From the IMG/VR virus record IMGVR_UViG_3300029267_002130, positions 1 through 20,534 of that record: a DNA stretch of 20,534 bases; one strand, 5' to 3'. A model generated the notes under the pieces. That model saw only the letters and a program-made list of their open reading frames with translations. It did not search any database and was not told where the DNA came from. Positions 1 to 8,363 of the stretch are shown here, piece after piece (position 1 is the stretch's first letter; every line of letters starts with the position of its first letter). This stretch comes from a virus. A program made the translations under genes and the position numbers.

Positions 1-144
1 AGCTTGAAGGTCTACGAGAACGACGTACTGAAGAGCACGACAACAAAGGAGGTTGTTAAGAGTGACGGCGATCCGGCGGACGCCACTGTAATTTGGTGCA
101 CGATCGACGGCGATACAGGCGACGTGACGGAAGTAAATCCATAG
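1..144 (+). CDS. C-terminal fragment of a phage structural protein (5' truncated)
   Basis: Frame 1 is open from the first base to a TAG at 142-144 and encodes the last 47 residues of a protein that begins outside the window. The visible tail (starting SLKVYENDVLKSTTT, ending GDVTEVNP) is polar and beta-rich with no recognisable motif. It sits 15 bases before the next gene, in the same direction, at the head of a row of virion genes, so a structural or tail-associated protein is the likely identity. This is inferred from position only. That the frame is coding is supported by the tight spacing to the next ribosome binding site (AAGGGG at 151-156). Confidence 0.6.
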   Translation, partial: SLKVYENDVLKSTTTKEVVKSDGDPADATVIWCTIDGDTGDVTEVNP

Positions 145-159
145 AGATATAAGGGGTAG

Positions 160-759
160 ATGATGGCGATTATGGGCACTGGGTTCGGCACTTCAATGAC
201 TGTCGGCCCCTGGGGGCACGTTACGTCGAGCTTTGATCCTGGTGCAGGCGCACAGCAGCGACTCGCGGAAGAGCAATGGGCTTTTGAAAAGCAGAAGTAT
301 CAGAACGAACTAAAGCAGTCCAAGGCGGCGGGGACCAGCCTCAGCAAGCTCATTAACCAGTACAACCAGGGCTGGGCTGAGGCGAAGGCCGCGAATGAGG
401 CACGTTACCAGCAGGGGCTCGGGATCATCGACCAGACCACGGGCCAGCGCGAGGCCGACATCCGGAGCGATTACGCCGGGCAGCGGTCGGACATCATGCA
501 GCAGCTTGCCAGGACTGGCATGGGGAATACCACCATTTCCCCGACGATGGGGCTCGGTGTCGAGCGAGAAAAGCAGTCTGCATTAAACCGTCTGGCCGAT
601 AGCCTCCAGGGCACCAAGCTCGGGTGGATCGAACGCCGCGAGGACGAGTATCCGGAGTCCGATATGATTGTCTCGCTCATTAACCAGCTTGGGAAGGGTT
701 CTGGCGGGCAGAGTGGTTCACAGGTCTATAGCGCTCTCGGGAATATGAGGATCGCATAA
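160..759 (+). CDS. Virion-associated coiled-coil protein, 199 aa
   Basis: Not assignable to a named family from sequence alone. The protein has a Gly-rich N-terminus (residues 1-30), a long charged helix rich in Glu, Gln and Lys (about 32-115) that should form a coiled coil, a Gly/Thr/Pro-rich break with GMGNTTISP near 120, and a second amphipathic helix ending around 165. Two ATGs are in tandem (160 and 163). The AAGGGG at 151-156 is better spaced for the second, so the true product may be 198 aa. Its stop overlaps the next start (TAATG at 757-761). Length, helical character and position before two larger helical proteins resemble the first of the three internal virion proteins of T7-like phages. 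That parallel is an inference. Confidence 0.75.
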   Translation: MMAIMGTGFGTSMTVGPWGHVTSSFDPGAGAQQRLAEEQWAFEKQKYQNELKQSKAAGTSLSKLINQYNQGWAEAKAANEARYQQGLGIIDQTTGQREADIRSDYAGQRSDIMQQLARTGMGNTTISPTMGLGVEREKQSALNRLADSLQGTKLGWIERREDEYPESDMIVSLINQLGKGSGGQSGSQVYSALGNMRIA

Positions 760-1832
760 TGGGGATTCGAGTCAAGCACGGAGAGGGCGACATTACGGCC
801 CTGGCGCAACTTGCCGCCTTGGCCGGCGCTACTGAGGCCAGGACACCGCAGGCACCGCGAATCGATCCCCAAGGGGCCCCGCGAGGCGGCGGCGGTGGTG
901 GCGGCGGCCGAACGCGGACTAGCCGCGGCCCAATGATGGCCGACTATGGCCGGCTGCACTACCCGTCTGATCGCGAGCTAGCCGCCGAGGCGAAAACGCG
1001 AGAGATGGAGTATCAGCGAAAGTTGATCGAGCAGGAGGAAGCTCAAAAGCGGGCGATTCCGGTTGACTTCAAGTATACGCCAAAGCAGCGGGCTGAGATT
1101 GCAAGGCTTCAAAATGCCAAGCAGCAACTCACACAGAACAAGCGATATTCCGAACAGGAAAAGGCGCTACTCGCGCAGGAGATTGACACGCAAATTGATA
1201 CAATCAAGCCGACTGGTATTCCCCGCGATCCAAGTGCCCCGCAGTACCCGGAAGGTCGTGGGCCCGGGGATACGTTCCAGGAGCCAGACGGTTCGTGGTA
1301 CACGATCGACCAGGACGGCAATAAGAAGCTCATGTTGCGCTACGATCAAACAAAGGAATACATTGAGCAGCAGGCTGCAAGGAGGCGAGAGGAGAAGATT
1401 CTCGATATTCGACACAAGTTAATCGCGGACAAGATTAAGACGAAAGATAAGCTCGGTATGGAGTCAGAGCGTTATCGCACACCAGAGGAAGTGGACCAAG
1501 CGATGGCGATTATTCTTGGCGAAGCACCGGAAGGTGAGGTGTATCGCGAGGACTTGGAGTCTGAATTACGCAAGCGCATTGCCGCGAAGAAAAAGGAAGC
1601 TGTGCCGAAAAAGCCGAAGAAACGCGAGTACATTGGATGGGCCCGCAACCTCGGCGTGAAGGCAACGGAGGAAGAAAAAGGTATGCCGCGTGAAGTGCAG
1701 ATTGCCCAGGCGTTTTTGCGGGAGGTTGGCCAGCGTGCTGCTGCTGGTGTCGAACCTCCGGCGCAAATGGCGGACGCTGTGAACCAGGCGACTGCGGTAC
1801 TGGAGTGGTGGGACGCGAAGAATGCCGATTGA
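759..1832 (+). CDS. Charged, helix-rich virion-type protein with poly-Gly tract, 357 aa
   Basis: Function unknown. The ATG overlaps the upstream TAA by one base, indicating translational coupling. The N-terminal 60 residues are low in complexity, with an uninterrupted run of eight glycines followed by an Arg/Thr/Ser-rich stretch. The rest is dominated by Lys, Glu, Arg and Gln helices (about 65-145 and 195-320), with a short beta-like insert around 165-190 (PEGRGPGDTFQEPDGSWYTI) that could be a small folded module. No signal peptide or membrane segment is seen. It ends 11 bases inside the giant downstream gene. Position between a coiled-coil protein and a 1513-aa protein suggests an internal virion or ejection protein, by analogy with T7 gene order only. 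Confidence 0.75.
   Translation: MGIRVKHGEGDITALAQLAALAGATEARTPQAPRIDPQGAPRGGGGGGGGRTRTSRGPMMADYGRLHYPSDRELAAEAKTREMEYQRKLIEQEEAQKRAIPVDFKYTPKQRAEIARLQNAKQQLTQNKRYSEQEKALLAQEIDTQIDTIKPTGIPRDPSAPQYPEGRGPGDTFQEPDGSWYTIDQDGNKKLMLRYDQTKEYIEQQAARRREEKILDIRHKLIADKIKTKDKLGMESERYRTPEEVDQAMAIILGEAPEGEVYREDLESELRKRIAAKKKEAVPKKPKKREYIGWARNLGVKATEEEKGMPREVQIAQAFLREVGQRAAAGVEPPAQMADAVNQATAVLEWWDAKNAD
885..908 (+). repeat. GGC/GGT codon run encoding eight glycines
   Basis: Eight consecutive GGC or GGT codons lie inside the 357-aa gene. The tract is a simple-sequence repeat prone to slippage and probably encodes a flexible linker between the N-terminal tail and the helical body. Confidence 0.9.
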
Positions 1833-4800
1833 TCGCGATGTACTGAACTTCGGCCGGCAATTCAGGGAAGGGGCGCTGGAAGTGCGCGAAAAGGGCGTCA
1901 ATCAAGATGTCCTGGAGGTTGGCCGCAATCTCAGGGATTATTATGCGCAGCAGCCGCCGAAGCGTCAGGAGTTAACGGAGGCGGAGCGCCGCCAGTCCGA
2001 GCAGATTATCGAGCGCGAGCGGCTGCTGGCGCAGGCCAGCAAAGAGCTTGGTGAGTCAAACTGGCCGGGCGTTAAGGCGTATGCAATTGAGGCTGGGGCG
2101 GATATTGTCTCGCCGATTGCCAGATTGACCGGCCACGATGAGTATGCCGATCGGATGAATCGCTTCGCGGATGCGGTCGAGCAGGTCCAGCGAAAGCGCG
2201 AGCGTGGCGGGATCGTCCCCGACGTTATTCAGAGCGGCGTCCGCGGGGCTGGACGATCCCTCACGACAATGGGTGCCGCCGGGATGGCAGGCGGCCCCGC
2301 CGCGGCGATTCTCGCGGCCTCCGGCCAGGAGGCGAACCGGGCCATTACTGAGGGGCGGGACGCCGGGCTGAAGGGCACCAAACTAGCTGGCTATGCAGTT
2401 AGCCAGGGCGTTATCGAGGGAGCCCCGGCCGCGGTTATGCAGAAAATGGGCCTGGGTGGCGTCGAAACCATGGTTGCAGGGAAGCAGGCCGTGGCTGGCG
2501 GGGTCCGCGAGGGGCTAAAGCGGCTCGGGATGGCAATCGCCCAGGAAGTCCCGGAAGAACTCGTGACTGAGATCAGCCACGGCGTGGCCGCGAAGGTGGC
2601 CGACGTGGACCCCGAGGCCCTCACGAAAGACAGCCTCCGGCAGATAGTCAATGAAACGACAGTCCAGACGGTGATTGCGTCGGCATTTGCTGGGTCCCCG
2701 GGGATCGTGCGGCAGATGAGTCGCGAAAAGGTGGCTCGGGTGACTGGCGAGATCGTGGCCTACGCCAAAGAGGGGCGGGTCCCATCGCGGAAAACCTGGA
2801 AGAAATGGGGCCTGGCTCCCGAGTACGGCGAGTCTCGCAAGCAGCGGAGGGCGTTCACGGAGGAAGTAAGTAAGGCATTTACGCCCGCTCCAGAGGCCCG
2901 AGGGGCCAAGACGGCCCAGGAGCCGGCCAAAGCCCAGGAGGCCGTGAGCGAGCCGCAGACGGACGCTGACAGGGCGGTAGCGGCCCAGGAATCGCCGACC
3001 GTCGAGCCTAAAAAGGCATGGGAAGTATTTAAGGTGGGGAAGACGACCGTAGTAAAGAACCCCACGATTCAGGACAGGCAAGAAATATCGGCAGAGTTCA
3101 GAGAGAAGTATCCCAGCGCCCCGAAGGGCGAGCCAAAGACGAGAAGTACGACAGACTCCGAGGGTAACGTATACCTCTGGATAGCTGATAAGACTCACAC
3201 CGAGATCGAGCCGGCAATCAGCCGGAGGTACGGCACGGCAGTCAGTCAGAACCCGCCTGTAGCCGCTGAGCCGGCCAGGGTCCTCCAGCAGAGGGCCATC
3301 GGGATCGCCGGCAACCTAACGACGGAGGCCCTGGAGTCAGGTGCTCCGCTTCCGGCGGACGGCATTCACGCGCCAGAAACGGCCGCCAAGCCAGGGAAGA
3401 GGAAGAAGTCGCCCGTAGCCTCGAAAGCACGGGCGGCGGCCGAAGACCTTGTGTCGATAGCGTCCCCGGTCGCAGCCGGTGGGCGGCGGGCCAGGCGAGC
3501 GGGGCATATCCTGCGCGGCCAGATGGCTCGTGCGGCTCAGTGGGACGAGGCGTCCAAGCATTCGCTCGACAAGATTGAGCGGTCATTCTACAAGATGTCG
3601 CCCGACGAGCGCCTTGAGTTTATTGACCGCATGGAGTCCGGGACAGAGCAGCCGGGTGAGTTAAACGCCGTCGCAAAGGTAATCCGAGGTGAGTTGGACG
3701 CGGCGCGAGAGCGTGTTCAGAAGGTCGGGAAGCTAGAGAAATTCAACGAAGACTACTTCCCGCATTTATGGAAATCCAGTCCAGAAGCAGACACGGTGCT
3801 CGGGCAGATTTTTCGGAAGACCTATCGGAAGTCTGGCTTCCTCCGTAAGCGGGTTATCCCGACCGTGAAGGAAGGTCGCGAGGCTGGCCTCGAACTTGTA
3901 ACCGACAACCCGGCGGAGTTGGCGTTCATGCGGATTCATCACATGAACGAATACGTAGCGAAGACGGAGGCGATGGGCCTACTGAAGCAACATGGCCTGG
4001 CTGTGTTCGTGCCGGCCAGCTTGGAGAAAGATTATCTGCCGAGTGGATTCAGGTTTGTTGATGATCCGGCGTTCTTGGTGCAAACGTCCGGAGACGTGAC
4101 AGTCACGGAAGCGTTCGACAAGCTACTCGTGGATCAACTCACGTCAGTCGCAAACTCTCTGGGAGTAGCGACAAGACGGGTAACGAAGCTGGAGTCGTTT
4201 GGTGAGACCGTCGTAACGAAGAAGGGACGTAGGATCATTAGGACGCGGGTAGGGACACCTGTAGCGACACTCGCACACGAGATCGGGCACAATATCGGCG
4301 AAATCTACGGCCTGTACGATTACATGGTGGAGAGTGGCGGTAAGGCGGTGCAGCAGGAGTTGGACGCGCTGTCGTCACTCCGCGTCGAGAGATCGATACC
4401 GGAGACGGAAGGGTTCGTCGAATACTCTAAGACGCCGGAAGAGCAGGAGGCCGTTATCTTAGAAGCGTGGCTTGCAACACCGGAGAAGATGCGAGAAATC
4501 GCGCCGAAGGTGACTGGGATATGGCAAGACTTCCTGGCCGCTAACGAGCCACTTAGTCCGCTGTTAATGCTGGACCGCTCGCTCGTGCTCGGGACGCAGG
4601 AACAGACGATCAAGCAGCAGGGCGTGAGGGTGCTGGGGCGATGGGCCATGCCAGATAAGGTCGCGGGGATGATTGAGAATCAACTGTCGCCTGGGTTGAG
4701 GGCTAATCCGAATACTGCTGTTCGCACGTTATACAATACTGCGCGCATGTATGGCAACGCAATGAATCAGGCTAGCTTAGCATTATCTGCGTTCCATGGA

Positions 4801-6363
4801 ATCAACGTGACGACTGACGCCGTTGCTACACAGACTGGCGTGTCAATTTTGAAGCTGTTGCGTGGTGACTTACCGAGTGCGGCGGCGGAGTTCGTCACGG
4901 CCCCAATGGCAGGCTTTAAGTCGCTGTGGCGCGGAAATAAACTCATTAAAGCGATGCGCAGCGACCTCAGCCAGATCAAAAATGAGAAGCTAGCAGACAC
5001 AATTGAGGACGTTATCAGGGCTGGCGGACGGGCCAGTATGGACGCCAGGTACCATAACCAGTCGATTAAGGCTCTCAGAGGCACATTCTATGACCTGAAG
5101 TTCGGGGGCCCCATAAGGAAGGTATCCTCGGCCGTTAAGCTCCCGGTTCAGGGTATCTTCGCGACCCTGGAGGCAGCGGCAATACCAGTGATGGAATACA
5201 TGGTGCCGCGGCTGAAGCTTGGAACCTTTCAGTATTTAGCTGGTGATATATACAGCAGGTCAGCTAACCTTACCGAGGAGCAGATTACCGAGCAGTTAAC
5301 TCAAGCGTGGGATAGCGTTGACAATCGCCTTGGGCAGCTACCCTACGACAACTTATTCTGGAACCAGTACGTCAAGGATGTGAGTATGCTGGCCGTGCGG
5401 TCAGTAGGCTGGAACCTCGGTAGCATCCGCGAGTACGGTGGCGCAATCACGGACATCTTCACTACCAAGGAACGGATTGCGCTAGGCGGAGAGCTAATCA
5501 GTGGCAAGCAAGCGTATGTAATGGGGGCGGCAATTTCTTATGCCACGCTCGGGGCCGTGCTGACCTACCTGTTTACTGGAGAACGGCCGAAAGAACTGAA
5601 AGATTACTTCTTTCCGCCAACTGGCAATCGAAACCCAGATGGAAGCGCTGAGCGGATTGGCCTGCCGACTTACTCCCGTGATGTGTACTCGTGGACGCAT
5701 GATCCGGCGCGAACGGCACACCATAAGGTGCATCCGATGTGGGGCACATTCGCCGATATGTGGGTAAACGAGGACTACTACGGAACGGAAATTCGGAACG
5801 CAGACGACCCGTTGATGGCCCAGCTAATTGACAGCGTGCAGCATGTTGGCGAAGCGTACATACCATTCTCGGTCAAGAACTACCTGCGGATGCGTGAGGC
5901 GAAAGAGCCAGCCGTCCAGGCGGCTATTACGAGCGGTCTCGGAATCACGTCCGCGCCGGCATACATCACGAGAAGCAACGCGCAGAAGTTGGCGATGCAG
6001 TACCTCGCGGACAAAATCCCGGCTGGTTCCAGGACGCGAGAGAAAGCTGAGAGAAGCAAGAGGCGCAAGGGGCTAGTTCGGCGATTTCGGGCCGACGAGG
6101 AAGTTACGCCAGAAGAACTGGAAGGGTTCGCCGGCACAGAGCGAAAAGGGATTCTGGCAGAATCGAGGCTGACGCCGCTCCAGGCGTCAGTCAAGAGACT
6201 ATCGCTGCGCGAATCGTTGGACGTTTTCCTGCAAGGGACAGCCGAAGAGCGCAAGCAACTTTGGCCGATCATTGCGGCAAAGCGCAATAACGCGAGAACG
6301 ATAGACCAAGAGTTGGCTGAGTATTACGTTGAGGTGGCAAACCTGTTTCTTTCTAAGGAGTAG
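1822..6363 (+). CDS. Giant internal virion-type protein with zinc metalloprotease domain, 1513 aa
   Basis: Start ATG 1822 overlaps the upstream stop by 11 bases. The layout is as follows. Residues 1-60 are charged helices. About 75-295 is an Ala/Gly-rich region with hydrophobic helices (GAAGMAGGPAAAILAASGQE) and a conserved-looking EVPEELVTE, typical of phage ejection or large polyvalent proteins. A Pro/Ala/Glu-rich linker spans about 350-420. A mixed region follows to 800. The site HEIGH is at 819-823. Downstream, EEQEAVILEAW holds Glu876 and Glu881, one of which could be the third zinc ligand of a gluzincin, followed by LATPEKMREIAPKV. About 900-1450 is a long helical C-terminus with several hydrophobic stretches. 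Size, position and composition fit an injected virion protein that acts in the host envelope. The peptidase call rests on the motif plus context. Substrate is unknown, and self-processing of virion proteins is one possibility. Confidence 0.85.
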   Translation: MPIDRDVLNFGRQFREGALEVREKGVNQDVLEVGRNLRDYYAQQPPKRQELTEAERRQSEQIIERERLLAQASKELGESNWPGVKAYAIEAGADIVSPIARLTGHDEYADRMNRFADAVEQVQRKRERGGIVPDVIQSGVRGAGRSLTTMGAAGMAGGPAAAILAASGQEANRAITEGRDAGLKGTKLAGYAVSQGVIEGAPAAVMQKMGLGGVETMVAGKQAVAGGVREGLKRLGMAIAQEVPEELVTEISHGVAAKVADVDPEALTKDSLRQIVNETTVQTVIASAFAGSPGIVRQMSREKVARVTGEIVAYAKEGRVPSRKTWKKWGLAPEYGESRKQRRAFTEEVSKAFTPAPEARGAKTAQEPAKAQEAVSEPQTDADRAVAAQESPTVEPKKAWEVFKVGKTTVVKNPTIQDRQEISAEFREKYPSAPKGEPKTRSTTDSEGNVYLWIADKTHTEIEPAISRRYGTAVSQNPPVAAEPARVLQQRAIGIAGNLTTEALESGAPLPADGIHAPETAAKPGKRKKSPVASKARAAAEDLVSIASPVAAGGRRARRAGHILRGQMARAAQWDEASKHSLDKIERSFYKMSPDERLEFIDRMESGTEQPGELNAVAKVIRGELDAARERVQKVGKLEKFNEDYFPHLWKSSPEADTVLGQIFRKTYRKSGFLRKRVIPTVKEGREAGLELVTDNPAELAFMRIHHMNEYVAKTEAMGLLKQHGLAVFVPASLEKDYLPSGFRFVDDPAFLVQTSGDVTVTEAFDKLLVDQLTSVANSLGVATRRVTKLESFGETVVTKKGRRIIRTRVGTPVATLAHEIGHNIGEIYGLYDYMVESGGKAVQQELDALSSLRVERSIPETEGFVEYSKTPEEQEAVILEAWLATPEKMREIAPKVTGIWQDFLAANEPLSPLLMLDRSLVLGTQEQTIKQQGVRVLGRWAMPDKVAGMIENQLSPGLRANPNTAVRTLYNTARMYGNAMNQASLALSAFHGINVTTDAVATQTGVSILKLLRGDLPSAAAEFVTAPMAGFKSLWRGNKLIKAMRSDLSQIKNEKLADTIEDVIRAGGRASMDARYHNQSIKALRGTFYDLKFGGPIRKVSSAVKLPVQGIFATLEAAAIPVMEYMVPRLKLGTFQYLAGDIYSRSANLTEEQITEQLTQAWDSVDNRLGQLPYDNLFWNQYVKDVSMLAVRSVGWNLGSIREYGGAITDIFTTKERIALGGELISGKQAYVMGAAISYATLGAVLTYLFTGERPKELKDYFFPPTGNRNPDGSAERIGLPTYSRDVYSWTHDPARTAHHKVHPMWGTFADMWVNEDYYGTEIRNADDPLMAQLIDSVQHVGEAYIPFSVKNYLRMREAKEPAVQAAITSGLGITSAPAYITRSNAQKLAMQYLADKIPAGSRTREKAERSKRRKGLVRRFRADEEVTPEELEGFAGTERKGILAESRLTPLQASVKRLSLRESLDVFLQGTAEERKQLWPIIAAKRNNARTIDQELAEYYVEVANLFLSKE

Positions 6364-6367
6364 CACC

Positions 6368-6793
6368 ATGAGATTGTTGCAATTGCTTTCGTTGTTGAGA
6401 CGTGTGCCCGTCCGCGATCTGATTAACTTCCCAGACGACCTGAGTGACAGCGAGGACGTGCGCCGCTGGACTATGGCGGCTATCGAGACGGGCGTTGTGC
6501 TCGCCGAACGCACCGTAATCGAGATCGACGATACGATTCTTGATTTCGCTGCCGATTTGGTTGCCAGAGATGAGGCGTGGGCGCTGATTCACGGCGTCGT
6601 CCTGGCGGTTATTGAGGGGCGATTCACGGCCGAGCAGAGCCTCCAATGTTCGCAGGAGCTTCAAGAGGTTACTGAGTGTGCATTCAACCCCATGATGATT
6701 TTCGCGATCATCCAGGCCGTCCAGGCTGGTATCAAGATCCTGAAGGCGCTGCGCGAGGCCCGTCAACAACGTCAGATTTCATTTGCTGTGTAA
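6368..6793 (+). CDS. Hypothetical late protein with hydrophobic C-terminal helix, 141 aa
   Basis: I chose ATG 6368 because AAGGAG at 6355-6360 lies 7 bases upstream. The frame is open further back, but that part lies inside the giant gene. No family is recognised. The N-terminus is basic and Leu-rich (MRLLQLLSLLRRVPVRDLI) and looks like an amphipathic helix rather than a cleavable signal. The middle is acidic. Residues about 110-130 (NPMMIFAIIQAVQAGIKIL) form a hydrophobic helix followed by a basic tail. It sits 4 bases after the giant virion gene and its stop precedes the start of the protease lipoprotein by 10 bases. A membrane-active late protein (accessory virion or lysis protein) is possible but unproven. 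Confidence 0.7.
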   Translation: MRLLQLLSLLRRVPVRDLINFPDDLSDSEDVRRWTMAAIETGVVLAERTVIEIDDTILDFAADLVARDEAWALIHGVVLAVIEGRFTAEQSLQCSQELQEVTECAFNPMMIFAIIQAVQAGIKILKALREARQQRQISFAV

Positions 6794-6803
6794 GGAGGTA
6801 CCT

Positions 6804-7796
6804 GTGAGACGACTGCTCTTGATTCTGCTGTTGGTGTTGCCGGGTTGTGTGCCCATGTCGGACGGCGCATGCCCGGATGATGATTGTGATAAGTGCCCGA
6901 AGGGCGGCTGTCCGTCGCAGGAATTGCCGATCCCAGAGCCCGGCGACCCGATCGTCGATCCGGAGCCGGAGCCGTTCGATCAGCTTTACGAATACCTGAA
7001 AGCGACCTGCCGTGTACGCGGCGGAGGTTCCGGCGGGAGTGGGTGCTGTTTTGCGATTGACGACAAGTACGTCTACGTACTCACTTGCCGGCACGTCGCC
7101 GGGCGAACGAAGACATTCATTGTCGAGTTCTGGTTGGACGGCCATATCACTGGCGAGTACAAGGCGACGGTCGTGAAGACCCTGAAAGTTGATGCGGCGA
7201 TCCTTAAGATTCCGGTAAGTGCGTTCAAGGAGGGCAAGTTACCGAACGCAATTCCTATCGGCGAGGCGTCCCCGGAAGAGGATACCGCGATTATTTCGAT
7301 CGGCTGTCCAGGGCTCTCATGGCAATCGCTATGGGAGGGGCATGTCAAGGGGAGCGCGAACATGAGCCCGAAGTACAACGGCGGCCGGACGAGCTTCACG
7401 TTCGTCCCGCCACCTAAAGGTGGCCGGTCTGGCTCCGCGATCTTCCAGGACGGCAAGATTGTCGGAATCTTGTGGGGTTCCGATGGCGGGATCGGCTACG
7501 CCGTGCGCTGCGAGGATTTTCGCAAGGGGGCCCTGAGTGCGATTGGCAGCCAGGAGGGTTCCGGTAATTTCTTTTTCAGGGCCGACTGGTGCCGATTCTG
7601 TCCGCAGATGAACGAGATTGTAGTTCAGTTGGTCCAGGAGGGGGTCGACATCCAAGTGATTGACTATGACGAGAATACGACGTTCGCCGAGATGTACGAG
7701 ATCGGTGGCCTGCCGGCCTACGTGAACCGGCTGGGCGAGACGCTTTCTGGGGTACAGCCGATCGACCGGCTGCGCGAATTCTACGGGAGGGAATAG
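6804..7796 (+). CDS. Lipoprotein with trypsin-like serine protease fused to thioredoxin-like domain, 330 aa
   Basis: I chose GTG 6804 because AAGGAGG at 6792-6798 fits it and it gives a clean signal sequence: MRRLLLILLLVLPGC, a type II lipobox with Cys14 as the predicted lipidated residue. A short Cys/Pro-rich spacer follows. The protease domain (about 70-235) shows His97 in TCRHVAG, Asp130 in KVDAAILKI and Ser209 in GRSGSAI, which is a complete S1-type catalytic triad. The C-terminal 80 residues look like a thioredoxin fold: WCRFC with Cys263 and Cys266, VDIQVIDYD, and GLPAY as the cis-proline loop. The expected location is the outer face of a host membrane. It lies between virion genes and the holin-like gene, so it may act in lysis, in envelope quality control, or as a lysogenic-conversion factor. 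Domains are clear; the biological role is inference. Confidence 0.88.
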   Translation: MRRLLLILLLVLPGCVPMSDGACPDDDCDKCPKGGCPSQELPIPEPGDPIVDPEPEPFDQLYEYLKATCRVRGGGSGGSGCCFAIDDKYVYVLTCRHVAGRTKTFIVEFWLDGHITGEYKATVVKTLKVDAAILKIPVSAFKEGKLPNAIPIGEASPEEDTAIISIGCPGLSWQSLWEGHVKGSANMSPKYNGGRTSFTFVPPPKGGRSGSAIFQDGKIVGILWGSDGGIGYAVRCEDFRKGALSAIGSQEGSGNFFFRADWCRFCPQMNEIVVQLVQEGVDIQVIDYDENTTFAEMYEIGGLPAYVNRLGETLSGVQPIDRLREFYGRE

Positions 7797-7797
7797 G

Positions 7798-8064
7798 ATG
7801 AGATGGCTTGCGTGTGGGCCGATATGGGGAATGGCTGTGCTCTTGGCGACCGAGGGGGCCCCGGGGATTCCGCAAATCGCCCCGGAGATGCTTCAGGGCG
7901 GGGCCCTGGCGGTCCTCGGCTGGACAATATACTATGTGCTGTCGAGAGTCGGCCCGGCCCACACGAAGGCCCTGACAGAGCAGCGAGACGCCTTCCTGGA
8001 GGCTTTGGCTGCTGAGCGAAAGGAGATTCGAGAACTGCTTGCGGCGCTCAGGAGGCCAGATTGA
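7798..8064 (+). CDS. Holin-like small membrane protein, 88 aa
   Basis: ATG 7798 follows GGGAGG (7785-7790) by 7 bases and begins one base after the upstream stop. The product has a hydrophobic N-terminal segment (about 3-18), a Pro-rich turn, a clear transmembrane helix around 34-50 (GGALAVLGWTIYYVLSRV), and a charged coiled-coil tail rich in Glu, Arg and Leu ending the protein. One or two membrane segments plus a charged cytoplasmic tail, at the end of the late operon just before a terminator, is the typical layout of a phage holin. No endolysin gene is recognisable next to it. An unrelated small membrane protein cannot be excluded. Confidence 0.65.
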   Translation: MRWLACGPIWGMAVLLATEGAPGIPQIAPEMLQGGALAVLGWTIYYVLSRVGPAHTKALTEQRDAFLEALAAERKEIRELLAALRRPD

Positions 8065-8088
8065 GTGTATTGCGGGTGGGGCGGGACT

Positions 8089-8119
8089 GAGCCGGCCACG
8101 TCCACGGCCGGCTCTTTTT
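8089..8119 (+). terminator. Rho-independent terminator closing the late operon
   Basis: A perfect 9-bp GC-rich stem (GAGCCGGCC at 8089-8097 with GGCCGGCTC at 8106-8114) encloses an 8-base loop and is followed by five T at 8115-8119. It lies 25 bases after the holin-like gene and has the strength expected to stop late transcription from entering the integrase region. Confidence 0.92.
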
Positions 8120-8124
8120 CTGCG

Positions 8125-8142
8125 CGGGTGTAACTACACCCG
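8125..8142. repeat. Inverted repeat CGGGTGTA-AC-TACACCCG
   Basis: A perfect 8-bp inverted repeat with a 2-base centre lies just downstream of the late terminator. The short centre makes it a protein-binding palindrome rather than an RNA hairpin. A regulator or integrase accessory site is possible. Confidence 0.7.
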
Positions 8143-8148
8143 AATCTG

Positions 8149-8178
8149 CCCCCCAGTGTCCCCTATTGTCCCCAATTG
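8149..8178. repeat. Three tandem imperfect 10-bp repeats, candidate integrase arm sites
   Basis: The units CCCCCCAGTG, TCCCCTATTG and TCCCCAATTG follow one another with a 10-base period, so each copy presents the same DNA face. Such helically phased short repeats near an int gene resemble arm-type binding sites of lambda-like integrases. Function is inferred from location. Confidence 0.5.
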
Positions 8179-8200
8179 ACCAAGACAACAAGAGTCGGGA

Positions 8201-8230
8201 TTGACGTAACCTACGGCCAGTAAGTAGGAT
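8201..8230 (+). promoter_or_regulatory. Possible sigma-70 promoter (TTGACG, 18-base spacer, TAGGAT)
   Basis: TTGACG at 8201-8206 matches 5 of 6 consensus -35 bases. TAGGAT at 8225-8230 is a 4 of 6 -10 match. It would give a leader of roughly 200 bases before the integrase, so it is less attractive than the site at 8364. Confidence 0.3.
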
Positions 8231-8363
8231 ATGACACATGCCATTTTCCCCGCAAATGACCCACTACCAGGCCGCCTAGTTTCCGGGGTGTCACCCTAAA
8301 GCCTTTCCTGGCGACGACTTACGGGGCAACCGCCACGCCTGGCGAAAATCCAATAACACCCTC

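Noticed and set aside
1510-1905. Overlapping minus-strand frames of 131 and 111 aa
   Set aside because: Pro/Arg/Ser-rich shadows of the charged virion gene with no start signals.
2515-3198. 227-aa open frame on the minus strand
   Set aside because: It lies wholly inside the giant virion gene, is Arg/Leu/Gly-rich as expected from the antisense of a GC-rich gene, and has no ribosome binding site or recognisable motif.
8149-8178. CRISPR-like tandem repeats
   Set aside because: The units are only 10 bp, contiguous without spacers, and imperfect. They fit protein-binding sites, not a CRISPR array.
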